Positions 56,712-64,000 of a stretch of 64,000 bases of DNA are shown in pieces (within the stretch, counting starts at the first letter, position 1; each line of letters opens with the position of its first letter). The position numbers and the translations under genes are program-made. The notes beneath the pieces were generated by a model. That model had not been told where the DNA came from. It saw only the letters and a program-made list of their open reading frames with translations, and did no database searches. The stretch covers positions 186,001 through 250,000 of the forward strand of contig CAWFEX010000008.1 in NCBI GenBank assembly GCA_963814955.1. The letters run 5' to 3'. Origin of the DNA: DATCJA01 sp963814955 (GTDB lineage Bacteria > Acidobacteriota > Vicinamibacteria > Vicinamibacterales > UBA2999).

Positions 56712-59000
56712 TTATGACAAGCCTACTGCCCGCCTGTAGCCCCACTCCGCGCACACCAGTCCCAACAGCGCGAAGAGGATCACCGGCATGTTCCAGAGCT
56801 CGCGCTCTTCCACCGACGTGACGCCGCGACCGCCGTAGCGGACGTCTTCGGCCAGCCCGGCGGCTGCGTCCACATTGTAAAAACGCCCGCCCGTCTCGTC
56901 TGCAATCCGCCGCAGCGGACCTTCGTGCATGGTGGGATCGAAGTACTCGGCGTCGCTTGGCCCCGCGCGCAGATACGTGACGCCGCTTCCGATGATGTCC
57001 GATCCCCGGGACGAATCGACGGCCACCTCGTAAGTACCGCTATCGTTACTGACGAAAGTGCCGCGATAAAGGCCGTCGCGTTCTCCGGTCCACTCGAGCG
57101 GAACATCGACCGTGGTGCCATCAGGCTTCGTCACGCGTGCGTTGACGCTGGCGTCGTTGAGCTCCACGAACGTCTTGTCGACGACCGTCGCTTCAATGGT
57201 TGCCGCCTCGCCCGGCTCGACACGGTCGACCGTCGTCCGCGCCTCGACAACACCGGGTACGCCGTCGACGAGCCATCGCAACATCTGCCGCCAGAAATTT
57301 TCGTGGGTCTGATCCTCGAGCGAGATGCTCGCGTGCATCTGCCACTGCCACGTGTCCTGCAGCGTGAGGGCAACGGCCTTGCCCCGCCCGTACTGGTGCC
57401 ATGTCAGCACCGGCTGGGAGCGGCCCCGCTCGTCGGTCCCCGTCAGCAGCACCGTTGCGGCCGGTTTCGGAGTCAGGGTGGCGTTGACGCTCGTCGCCTG
57501 CGGCAGGTCGCGCCAGCGCGCGGCGGACGCCGCCTCCGTAGTGCCGATCTGCGTGGCCGCATGCGACTGGCCTGCGCGGGTGGGCTGTATCAGCAAACGC
57601 GCGAGATCCGACGGCTCCGATGCCCTCGTGCGCGGGTCGATGACCAGCGGCAGCGCGTCAGCGACCGGCGTGCCACCGTACCCTCCCTCTGCAAACGCAC
57701 GCGCGCCGCCGAGCATCAGCAAGTTGCCGCCGCGTCTGTCGACGAAGTCCGCGATCATTTGCAGCTGATCGCCGGTGAACGCACCCGCTTCAATGCTCCC
57801 CAGAATCAACCCGCGATACGAGAACAGCTCTTCCCGCGTCTTCGGGAACCCACCGACCAGCTCGTCCGGACCGTCTACGCCCAGTCGAAGAAATTTGTTG
57901 TCGGCCGTCCTCTGCAAAACAACGAGTTGCAGGTTCTTGTCGTCGGTGACCGCACGCCGGACGAACTTCATCTCGAAGCGGGGCTCGCCTTCGAAATACA
58001 GAATCTTTTCCTGCACGTCCCGCACCTGGATGAGCGCTTCGCGGACGTTGTTTTGCGCCACCACTTCGTCGGCCTGCGGTGCCACACGGAACTTGAACAG
58101 CCGCGGCCCTGCCTCGGAGGCTGTCGCGCGGACGCGGACGGTCGCCGGGCTGTTGTCGCCGGGCAGCCGTACCTGCTCGGAACCGACGATCCGGCCTTCG
58201 TCCTCGACATCCACGGTCACGTTTCGTCCGCCGTATCCGGTTTGCGTCACGACGACGTCGACGAGGAGCGAGGCGCCTTTCAGCACGCTGCGTGGCGTGC
58301 TGACGCGGTCGATCTGAATATCGCGAGGCAGCTGAGGACTTCCGACACCCACGGTATAGACGGGCAGCTTCTCGGCTTTCATCCCGAGAAGCGCGTTGGC
58401 AAGCGACGCATCGCTCGTGTCGGCGCCATCGGACACGAGCACCACGCCCGAAACGGGAAGACCGGCCAGCTCTTCACGCGCACCGTCGAGCGCCGGACCG
58501 AGTCGAGTTTGCGATCCTCCGAATGTGAGGTCGTTCACCGAGTCGAGCCGGCCGGCGGTCGATGAGAACCTCAATACGCGCACGAGAAATCGGTCGGACA
58601 GCGCCTTCAGCAACGGGCTTTCAGGGGAGCCGAACTGTTGCTTGAGGAACTCGCCCCGCGGCTTTCCTTCCCAGTCGGGAATCTGCATGCTGCGCGAGTC
58701 GTCCAGGAGAACAGCGACGACGTTCTGCTGCGGCACGGCAGCCCGCACGATCAGCGTTGGACGGAAAAGACAGAACAACAGAAGCGCGAGGGCCGCCATC
58801 CGCAGCACGGTCAGGACAATGCGATCGCGAAGGCGGCCCTTCGAGCGAACGCCCCGATACGTGACGACCGCGGCCACCATGACCGTTCCAGCCAGCGCGG
58901 CGGCGACGAGAGACCCAGTCCCGAAATCGAAACGGAACTCGCCCTGCTGGAAAACAACGGGCCGATAGCTGAAGAGTGCCTGAAAAATGGCCTCCAACAC
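56712..59000 (-). CDS. large VWA / GATase-like membrane protein
   Basis: A 762-residue protein with two N-terminal helices ('LVAAALAGTVMVAAVVTY', 'VLRMAALALLLFCLFRPTLI'), a VWA-like domain ('VVAVLLDDSRSMQIPDWEGK', DxSxS; 'GVVLVSDGADTSDASLANAL'), Ig-like parts, and a region ('YRGLILGSIEAGAFTGDQLQ', 'FVDRRGGNLLMLGGARAFAE') resembling a class I glutamine amidotransferase fold without its catalytic Cys. A C-terminal helix closes it ('MPVILFALLGLVCAEWGYRR'). The same architecture occurs in Bat-associated proteins. The 204-base spacer separates it from the moxR operon. Confidence 0.82.
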   Translation of the reverse strand: MLEAIFQALFSYRPVVFQQGEFRFDFGTGSLVAAALAGTVMVAAVVTYRGVRSKGRLRDRIVLTVLRMAALALLLFCLFRPTLIVRAAVPQQNVVAVLLDDSRSMQIPDWEGKPRGEFLKQQFGSPESPLLKALSDRFLVRVLRFSSTAGRLDSVNDLTFGGSQTRLGPALDGAREELAGLPVSGVVLVSDGADTSDASLANALLGMKAEKLPVYTVGVGSPQLPRDIQIDRVSTPRSVLKGASLLVDVVVTQTGYGGRNVTVDVEDEGRIVGSEQVRLPGDNSPATVRVRATASEAGPRLFKFRVAPQADEVVAQNNVREALIQVRDVQEKILYFEGEPRFEMKFVRRAVTDDKNLQLVVLQRTADNKFLRLGVDGPDELVGGFPKTREELFSYRGLILGSIEAGAFTGDQLQMIADFVDRRGGNLLMLGGARAFAEGGYGGTPVADALPLVIDPRTRASEPSDLARLLIQPTRAGQSHAATQIGTTEAASAARWRDLPQATSVNATLTPKPAATVLLTGTDERGRSQPVLTWHQYGRGKAVALTLQDTWQWQMHASISLEDQTHENFWRQMLRWLVDGVPGVVEARTTVDRVEPGEAATIEATVVDKTFVELNDASVNARVTKPDGTTVDVPLEWTGERDGLYRGTFVSNDSGTYEVAVDSSRGSDIIGSGVTYLRAGPSDAEYFDPTMHEGPLRRIADETGGRFYNVDAAAGLAEDVRYGGRGVTSVEERELWNMPVILFALLGLVCAEWGYRRAVGLS

Positions 59001-59273
59001 GGCAAACTCCCCTTCTCGAAAGACGGCAGGCCTCAGAACTCGACCTTCGAGCCTCAGCCATTTCCGGGCCCGAGGCCTGAAACCTGAGGCCTATAGAGCG
59101 CCGATCATACCTTCTGAAAGGTGCCGGAGAAACCCCCGATTACGTGTGTCTCCCCAACCGGACCGGTGGCCCGTGCCTCTCCCAGCGTCATCATCGCGCA
59201 GCGATCCGGGTTTCACAACGGCCGATCACGGGGGCGACCTGCATGGCCGCACTGAATCAACCGAAATTGTGCG

Positions 59274-60371
59274 TTAAATGAGGAGACCAATCAGCACGAA
59301 GCCGGCCGCCAGCGAAACCCAGCGTGCCGCGCGTGGACGCACATGCTTGAAGCGGTTCCACTGCCAGGCCAGGCCGATCATCGAGGCCACGACCGCCAGG
59401 ACAGCTAGGAGCGTCGCGAGCGGCGTCAACTTCGCGCCGTAGAACAGCGCCAGCCCCGGGTTCCAGATCGACCCGTACACGATGCACAGGTGGACGAAGT
59501 ACACGAGCAGTGACTCCTGTGCCACAGCGCCGAACACGTGTGGAAGCTGGGAGACATGGCGACTGACAATCGCGATGAGCCCGAGGATGAGGCCGCAGAC
59601 GCCGGTGCGTATGGCGACGTCGCCGGGAATGTCACCCACCACCGTCAAGCCGGCAACGATGAGCGCAAGTCCAGGCGCCAGCATTCCCCAACGCGCGAAC
59701 GCGACGAGATTCGCGGCTCCCCAACGCGCATACAGCTGTCCGGCGGCCGCGCCGACAAACACGAACGCCGCCCACGGCAGTAGCGGAAACAGCGAGCCGG
59801 TAGCCGGCGACAAGTACGCGGCGAGCGGCAACGGCATCACTTGCGTCCAGTCGGTGCGCCAGGCAGCGGGCGACGCAACGACGAGCGCGGTGCCAACGAC
59901 GAACCCTACGACCATGAACGCCCGTCTCGTGCGCGACACCAGCACGAGCACCTGCAACACGATCAGCGTAACGCCGATGAGCTGCAGCACATCGACAGCC
60001 AGAAACGATCGCCACTGGGATTGAGTGGTCGCCGCCAGCTCGGAGAAGTGCAGCACGGGAAAATGCAATCCGTATCCGAGGACGACGAACAGCGCGAAGC
60101 GGCGGAGGCGCTTCACGACGGCATCCGATACACGCAGATGGGACGACCAATGCCGTGTGGTCGCCACGGTGAAGGCAAACCCGGCGAGCAGCAGAAACAG
60201 CGCCGACGTCAATCCGCGCTGAAACATCCAGACGTCGAACCACGGTCCGCCTCGATACCGATCTGCGAGCAGCGCGCTCGACGTATGGCCCGCGACCATC
60301 AGGACAACGGCCAGGGCGCGCGCAAGGTCGATGAAGATGACGCGGTGGGCGTGTACAGCTCGGTCTTTCAC
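59274..60371 (-). CDS. DUF1624/heparan-glucosaminide-acetyltransferase-like membrane protein
   Basis: A 365-residue protein with about ten hydrophobic helices. The N-terminal 'FIDLARALAVVLMVAGHTSS' is the signature of the HGSNAT-like acyltransferase family (DUF1624), which carries the conserved His in helix 1. 'RRFALFVVLGYGLHFPVLHF' and 'QESLLVYFVHLCIVYGSIWN' are further family segments. The likely role is acyl transfer across the membrane onto a sugar; substrate unknown. The 273-base gap downstream of it shows no gene, only a short near-palindrome at about 59,075. Confidence 0.82.
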   Translation of the reverse strand: MKDRAVHAHRVIFIDLARALAVVLMVAGHTSSALLADRYRGGPWFDVWMFQRGLTSALFLLLAGFAFTVATTRHWSSHLRVSDAVVKRLRRFALFVVLGYGLHFPVLHFSELAATTQSQWRSFLAVDVLQLIGVTLIVLQVLVLVSRTRRAFMVVGFVVGTALVVASPAAWRTDWTQVMPLPLAAYLSPATGSLFPLLPWAAFVFVGAAAGQLYARWGAANLVAFARWGMLAPGLALIVAGLTVVGDIPGDVAIRTGVCGLILGLIAIVSRHVSQLPHVFGAVAQESLLVYFVHLCIVYGSIWNPGLALFYGAKLTPLATLLAVLAVVASMIGLAWQWNRFKHVRPRAARWVSLAAGFVLIGLLI

Positions 60372-60411
60372 GAGAACGGAGCACCTGGAAGCGTGAACGA
60401 CGAGTTCACGT

Positions 60412-61251
60412 TCAGTGCGTCATCGCGTACAGAAGCACATTGATACCGAGCGCGTAGCCATTCGGCGAGAACTGATAGAAGAAGGCTGCGTCCTCGCCTT
60501 CTCGCTCCCAGGAATCCGCCACGTCGGTGTTGTGGGTCATGACAACCATGATCCGGCCGTGGGAATCGCGAATGGCCCGGAAGTGCGCATCGCGGCTGTC
60601 GTCGCCGCGTTCGGAGGTCTCGCGCCCACGCGTTCGGCGCCAGAAACCGATATTCGTAATCTGCGGGACCTGGGATACGACGAACTGGCTGCTGAAAATT
60701 GGATCGGTGAGCGGGACGTCCTCAATCGGGTACTCCGACGGCGGCAGCACCTTGCCAAGCTCGCGCGTCCACTGTTGCCATGCCGCCGTTCCCCAGAAAT
60801 CGTCCACCCACAGGAATCCGCCCTTGAGCAGGTACAGCCGCAGCTGGTCCGCCTCGGCGGGGCTCAACCCGATGGTGCCGACGTCGGACGCCATGGTGAA
60901 CGGACACTCGAAAAGCGCCTCATCGGTCATTCGAACCACATAGTGGATTGGCTCGCGCGCGCTTTGGAAGGGAACAGGCGTTTTCGTCAGCTCCGACAGA
61001 CGGATCATCAGGTTGATTTCGCCGTACGGATAATCGGTGCGCCAGCCTCCTCCCGACGGCTCGCGTCGCACGCTCGTGTAGAGCAGGCGGCAGAACGAGA
61101 ACGCGCGATCCTTGCGGAGTGCGGGTGGCCGCATCGGCGGCAGATTGCCGTCACCACGGAACCCGAAGTCGAACTGGGCGTACACAGCGGCAGCCGACAG
61201 CAGCAACCCGGCAACGATCACCCATACCCGAAGCTTCGGCACCCGCTTCAC
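60412..61251 (-). CDS. DUF4159 protein (paralogue D)
   Basis: A 279-residue exported protein. GTG 61251 lies four bases after the stop of the DUF1761 gene; a longer start at 61272 would overlap it. Signal sequence 'VWVIVAGLLLSAAAVYAQ'. 'AFSFCRLLYTSVRREPSGGG', 'YLLKGGFLWVDDFWGTAAWQ', 'YPIEDVPLTDPIFSSQFVVS' and the end 'SPNGYALGINVLLYAMTH' are closest to paralogue A at 46,927. It lies upstream of the moxR block, separated by the acyltransferase and the large VWA gene. Confidence 0.83.
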   Translation of the reverse strand: MKRVPKLRVWVIVAGLLLSAAAVYAQFDFGFRGDGNLPPMRPPALRKDRAFSFCRLLYTSVRREPSGGGWRTDYPYGEINLMIRLSELTKTPVPFQSAREPIHYVVRMTDEALFECPFTMASDVGTIGLSPAEADQLRLYLLKGGFLWVDDFWGTAAWQQWTRELGKVLPPSEYPIEDVPLTDPIFSSQFVVSQVPQITNIGFWRRTRGRETSERGDDSRDAHFRAIRDSHGRIMVVMTHNTDVADSWEREGEDAAFFYQFSPNGYALGINVLLYAMTH

Positions 61252-61255
61252 CCCG

Positions 61256-61654
61256 CTACCCCAGCAACCCAAACGTTAACCCAATTAGCGTAAACCGTAC
61301 AGCATGATACCCGCCGTTGATGACGATGAGCACCAGCGGCTTCCGCTCGAACAGGTAGTTCGTCGCCAGCGCCGTTGCAACCAGGCAGAGACCTGCCGCT
61401 GCCCCGGCTGCGACCGAGAACGCGCGTCCCGGGTCGGGCCCCAGGTAGAGCCCGAACATGTACGACGCAATCAACCCGAGCACGAACGTCGCGCCGTAGG
61501 TCCCCGCGGGATTGAAATCTCGCTGAAGGGCTTCCGCCGTCGTGCCGACAGCGCGCATCCAGGTTTTGCCGAACAAGGGACCGTACCAGACAGCGCCGAG
61601 AGCGAACCCGGCAAGTGTAGCGACCAGCGTCGCAAGCAGTGAAACGTCCGGCAT
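61256..61654 (-). CDS. DUF1761 membrane protein
   Basis: A 132-residue protein with four helices: 'LLATLVATLAGFALGAVWYG', 'YGATFVLGLIASYMFGLYLG', 'SVAAGAAAGLCLVATALATN' and 'VINGGYHAVRFTLIGLTFGL'. The 'AVWYGPLFGKTWM' motif near residue 21 is the DUF1761 hallmark. ATG 61654 has AGGAAA upstream; the longer open frame above it is not protein-like. Function of the family is unknown. Coupled with the DUF4159 gene by a four-base gap. Confidence 0.82.
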   Translation of the reverse strand: MPDVSLLATLVATLAGFALGAVWYGPLFGKTWMRAVGTTAEALQRDFNPAGTYGATFVLGLIASYMFGLYLGPDPGRAFSVAAGAAAGLCLVATALATNYLFERKPLVLIVINGGYHAVRFTLIGLTFGLLG

Positions 61655-61794
61655 TCCGTTTCCTTCCTTACGCCCCCGCGGACCCCGCCGGGAGCGTGAC
61701 CGTGAGGAGTGCGCCGCGATTTCAACCAAGGGCAAGATGACCTGGCTCGACCGACGCGCAGCTGCCACGGCGAATCTTAGGCTAAATTGAGCGC

Positions 61795-63846
61795 ATGGCC
61801 TTTCGAAGATTCGCTCTCGTACTCCTTGTGACCTTAGCCGCGGCGGGGTGTTCGGGTTCCTCCGGTGATGAAGCAGCTCCGGCCAACGCCAGTGCCGCCG
61901 CTTCCCGGCCCGCGGGCGGCGGCGAACGGAAATATCTGCTCGAACGAGTGGACGACGCCGCAGTGGTGCAGCTGTATGCCGATGGCTTCGCCGCGCTGCC
62001 GCTGCGCGAGAAGACCCTGATCTGGCACCTCTACCAGGCCGCACTCGCCGGCCGCGACATCTTCATCGATCAGAAACACCGCGACGCACTCGAGATGCGC
62101 GGCGTGATCGAGCAAATCGTCGCCCACCCACAAGGGATCGAACCGGCGGCACTCCAGGAGATTCAGCGTTACACCAAGCTGTTCTGGATCAACAACGGCC
62201 CCTATAACAATCTGACTGCCCGCAAGTTTGTTCTCGAGCTCACGCCGCAGGCGCTGGCAACGGCGGCGAAGACCGCAGCCACGGCAGGCGCGGTGTTCGC
62301 CACGCGGCCGGGCGAATCAGTCGATCAAATGCTGACGCGTCTCGGCCCCATGTTCTTCGATCCGAACATCGACGCCATCGTCACGAACAAGACACCGGGC
62401 GCGGGCAAAGACATCCTGACCGCCAGCGCGAACAACTTGTACTCCGGCGTCAGCATGGCGGACCTCAAGAACATCAACGAACGCCATGGGTTGAATTCGC
62501 GACTCGTGAAGAGGGACGGCCGGCTGGTCGAAGAGGTTTACAAGATCGATGGCCGATACGCGTCGCTCATCGCCAACGTCGTCAAACATCTCGAAGCCGC
62601 GATTCCCTTTGCGCCGGAGTCGATGGCCAAGGCGCTGCGTGCGCTGGTCCAGTGGTACCGCACAGGAGAAGATGCCGACCGCGCCGCGTACGACATCGCC
62701 TGGGTGGAGGACAAGAATTCGCCCGTCGACACCATCAACGGTTTCATCGAGGTCTACATGGACCCTCGCGGTATCAAGGGTTCGTGGGAGAGTCTGGTCT
62801 TTTACGTGAACCAGGAAAAAACGGGACGGATTCGAACGCTCGCCAGCAACGCCCAGTGGTTCGAGGACCGTATGCCGTGGAACCCGGCCTATCGCAAGCC
62901 GAAAGCGACCGGTATCGTCGCGAATGCCATCGATGTCGTGGTCGAGACCGGCGACTCAGGCCCGGTCACGCCGGTAGGGATCAACCTGCCGAACGATCAG
63001 AAGATCCGCGAGCAGTACGGCAGCAAGTCGATCTCGCTGACCAACGTCCGGGACGCGTATGACAACTCGACGCCCAGCTCGATGACGAGCGAGTTCGCCT
63101 GGTCGGCCGAGGAAAGCGCCCGCGGCGAGAAATTCGGCGCATTGTCGGGCGAGCTGCTCACGGACATGCACGAGGTGATCGGCCACGCGTCAGGCCGCCA
63201 GAAGGAGGGCCTGGCGGGCACACCCCAGGCGCTGATCAAGGAGCATTTTTCCGCCCTCGAGGAAGGGCGCGCCGATCTGATTGCGCTCTACTTCCTGCCC
63301 GACCCCAGACTCGCAGAGCTGGGCATTCTCCCTGCTGCGGATCAGAGCGACATCGTGCGCGCGCAGTACCAGGCATACACGCGTAACGCGCTCGTCCAGC
63401 TCCGGCGAGTGCGGGAGGGGACGCAGATTGAGGAAGATCACATGCGCAACCGGCAGATGGTCATCCGTTGGCTCATGGCGAACACCAAGGCGATTGAGCC
63501 AAGGACGCGCGATGACAAGCAGTATCTCGTCGTGGTCGATCCGGTTGCGTTCCGAGAGGGCGTCGGGCGGCTGCTGGCCGAAGTGCAACGGATCAAGTCC
63601 GAGGGTGACGCGGCCGCGGCGGCAAAGCTGTTCGACAGTTACGGCATTCATTTCGACCCGAAAGTGCGCGACGAAGTCGTCAAGCGCGTGGACGCGCTCA
63701 ACCTGCCGTCCTACACGGGCTTTGTGATGCCAAAGCTGACACCAGTAACCGGAGCGGACGGGAAGATCACCGACGTCACGATCTCCTACCCGATGGACCT
63801 GACTAGGCAGATGCTGGAGTATTCGGGGGTAGCTGGTAGTCGGTAG
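61795..63846 (+). CDS. dipeptidyl-peptidase III-like M49 peptidase, lipoprotein
   Basis: A 683-residue zinc peptidase. The N-terminus 'ALVLLVTLAAAGCSGSSGDE' is a lipobox signal (Cys near residue 19), so the enzyme is exported and lipid-anchored. The M49 active site 'TDMHEVIGHASGRQKEG' is the HExxGH motif near residue 459, and the second zinc motif is 'SALEEGRADLIALY' near 488. It removes dipeptides from peptide N-termini. The last residues GVAGSR arise from a short GTAGCTGGTAG tandem at the 3' end; the conserved domain ends just before it. Confidence 0.92.
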   Translation: MAFRRFALVLLVTLAAAGCSGSSGDEAAPANASAAASRPAGGGERKYLLERVDDAAVVQLYADGFAALPLREKTLIWHLYQAALAGRDIFIDQKHRDALEMRGVIEQIVAHPQGIEPAALQEIQRYTKLFWINNGPYNNLTARKFVLELTPQALATAAKTAATAGAVFATRPGESVDQMLTRLGPMFFDPNIDAIVTNKTPGAGKDILTASANNLYSGVSMADLKNINERHGLNSRLVKRDGRLVEEVYKIDGRYASLIANVVKHLEAAIPFAPESMAKALRALVQWYRTGEDADRAAYDIAWVEDKNSPVDTINGFIEVYMDPRGIKGSWESLVFYVNQEKTGRIRTLASNAQWFEDRMPWNPAYRKPKATGIVANAIDVVVETGDSGPVTPVGINLPNDQKIREQYGSKSISLTNVRDAYDNSTPSSMTSEFAWSAEESARGEKFGALSGELLTDMHEVIGHASGRQKEGLAGTPQALIKEHFSALEEGRADLIALYFLPDPRLAELGILPAADQSDIVRAQYQAYTRNALVQLRRVREGTQIEEDHMRNRQMVIRWLMANTKAIEPRTRDDKQYLVVVDPVAFREGVGRLLAEVQRIKSEGDAAAAAKLFDSYGIHFDPKVRDEVVKRVDALNLPSYTGFVMPKLTPVTGADGKITDVTISYPMDLTRQMLEYSGVAGSR

Positions 63847-63853
63847 CTGGTAG

Positions 63854-63875
63854 CCGGAGGCCTTTAGGCCTCCGG
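63854..63875. repeat. hairpin repeat between convergent genes
   Basis: Arms CCGGAGGCC (63854-63862) and GGCCTCCGG (63867-63875) around TTTA, preceded by GTAG. It separates the M49 gene from the convergent YciI-like gene. Confidence 0.7.
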
Positions 63876-63898
63876 AGCCTCCGGAGTGATCGTGGCAC

Positions 63899-64000
63899 TT
63901 ACAGAGTTTCCGGCAGCGGGACTTCGGAATCCTTTCCCACAACGGTGGTCCATTCCCGCACGTGCCACCTCGTCACCAAACCGTTTTGGACGTACGGATC
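63899..64000 (-). CDS. YciI-like protein, 3' part only
   Basis: The window ends inside this gene. The 33 visible residues, from the edge to TAA at 63,899-63,901, read DPYVQNGLVTRWHVREWTTV then VGKDSEVPLPETL. 'DP(Y/F)V..GLV..W.VREW.VVVG' is the C-terminal pattern of the YCII family, small dimeric proteins with a His/Asp pair; the Asp of 'GDPY' is at the edge. Nothing can be said about start or length. Confidence 0.7.
   Translation of the reverse strand, partial: DPYVQNGLVTRWHVREWTTVVGKDSEVPLPETL

Noticed and set aside
56925..58565. 546-codon frame antisense to the large VWA gene
   Set aside because: Arg/His-rich shadow; the VWA protein has clear helices and MIDAS residues.

Overview
The window is GC-rich bacterial chromosome of about 64 kb, most likely from an Acidobacteriota member of the Vicinamibacteria (subdivision 6). 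The pointers are a DUF6351 protein beside a tandem family of secreted 'PDLSGIW' proteins, several DUF4159 paralogues, a MoxR/DUF58/BatA/DUF4175 block, and hairpin repeats of the GGTCGGCCC type between genes. The placement is an inference from gene content; there is no rRNA here. Only one tRNA was found, and no CRISPR array, prophage or plasmid origin.

Layout. (1) 1-10.5 kb is a surface-glycan island. A minus-strand operon (epimerase, DegT aminotransferase, glycosyltransferase-like gene) faces two methyltransferases. A tightly overlapped plus-strand operon follows: sugar epimerase, an HddC-GmhB-kinase fusion, hddA and gmhA, which together predict nucleotide-activated D-glycero-D-manno-heptose. 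A second DegT aminotransferase closes the island. (2) 10.5-20.3 kb holds a frameshifted Dam methylase, tRNA-Leu(UAG), the proteostasis series tig-clpP-clpX-lon, then engB, rho and rpmE, ending in a hairpin terminator. (3) 20.3-29.3 kb holds a metallophosphoesterase, a lipoprotein, the mrfB-mrfA repair pair, a zinc alcohol dehydrogenase coupled to an SRPBCC gene, and an APC permease. (4) 29.3-37.8 kb holds the DUF6351 hydrolase-like protein, four tandem secreted paralogues, a complete IS1202-like insertion sequence with a 16-bp target duplication, and a phosphotriesterase-family protein. (5) 37.8-45.3 kb holds an SDR oxidoreductase, a YpfJ-type metallopeptidase, the proton-translocating transhydrogenase pntAA-pntAB-pntB, a VOC protein, cystathionine beta-synthase and a double-BON lipoprotein. 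(6) 45.4-61.7 kb is a minus-strand envelope block: VWA membrane protein, C13-like protein, MoxR, DUF58, BatA/VWA, DUF4175 and three DUF4159 proteins, with a fourth DUF4159, a DUF1761 protein and an acyltransferase upstream. (7) The window ends with a dipeptidyl-peptidase III lipoprotein and the 3' end of a YciI-like gene.

Two window-wide patterns matter. First, a family of short hairpins with a near-constant tetranucleotide loop (TGAA, TAAA, TTTA and variants), covarying stems and a CTAC/GTAG flank sits between genes at about a dozen places, and twice supplies the last codons and stop of a gene. Second, eight otherwise normal genes carry about twelve single-base frameshifts, nearly all one extra base; this looks more like insertion-biased sequencing error than pseudogenisation. 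I list these genes as CDS spanning both parts and say where the frame breaks. No spacer exceeds 300 bases without a gene or mobile element, except that the real end of dam (about 11,440 to 11,776) is unclear.
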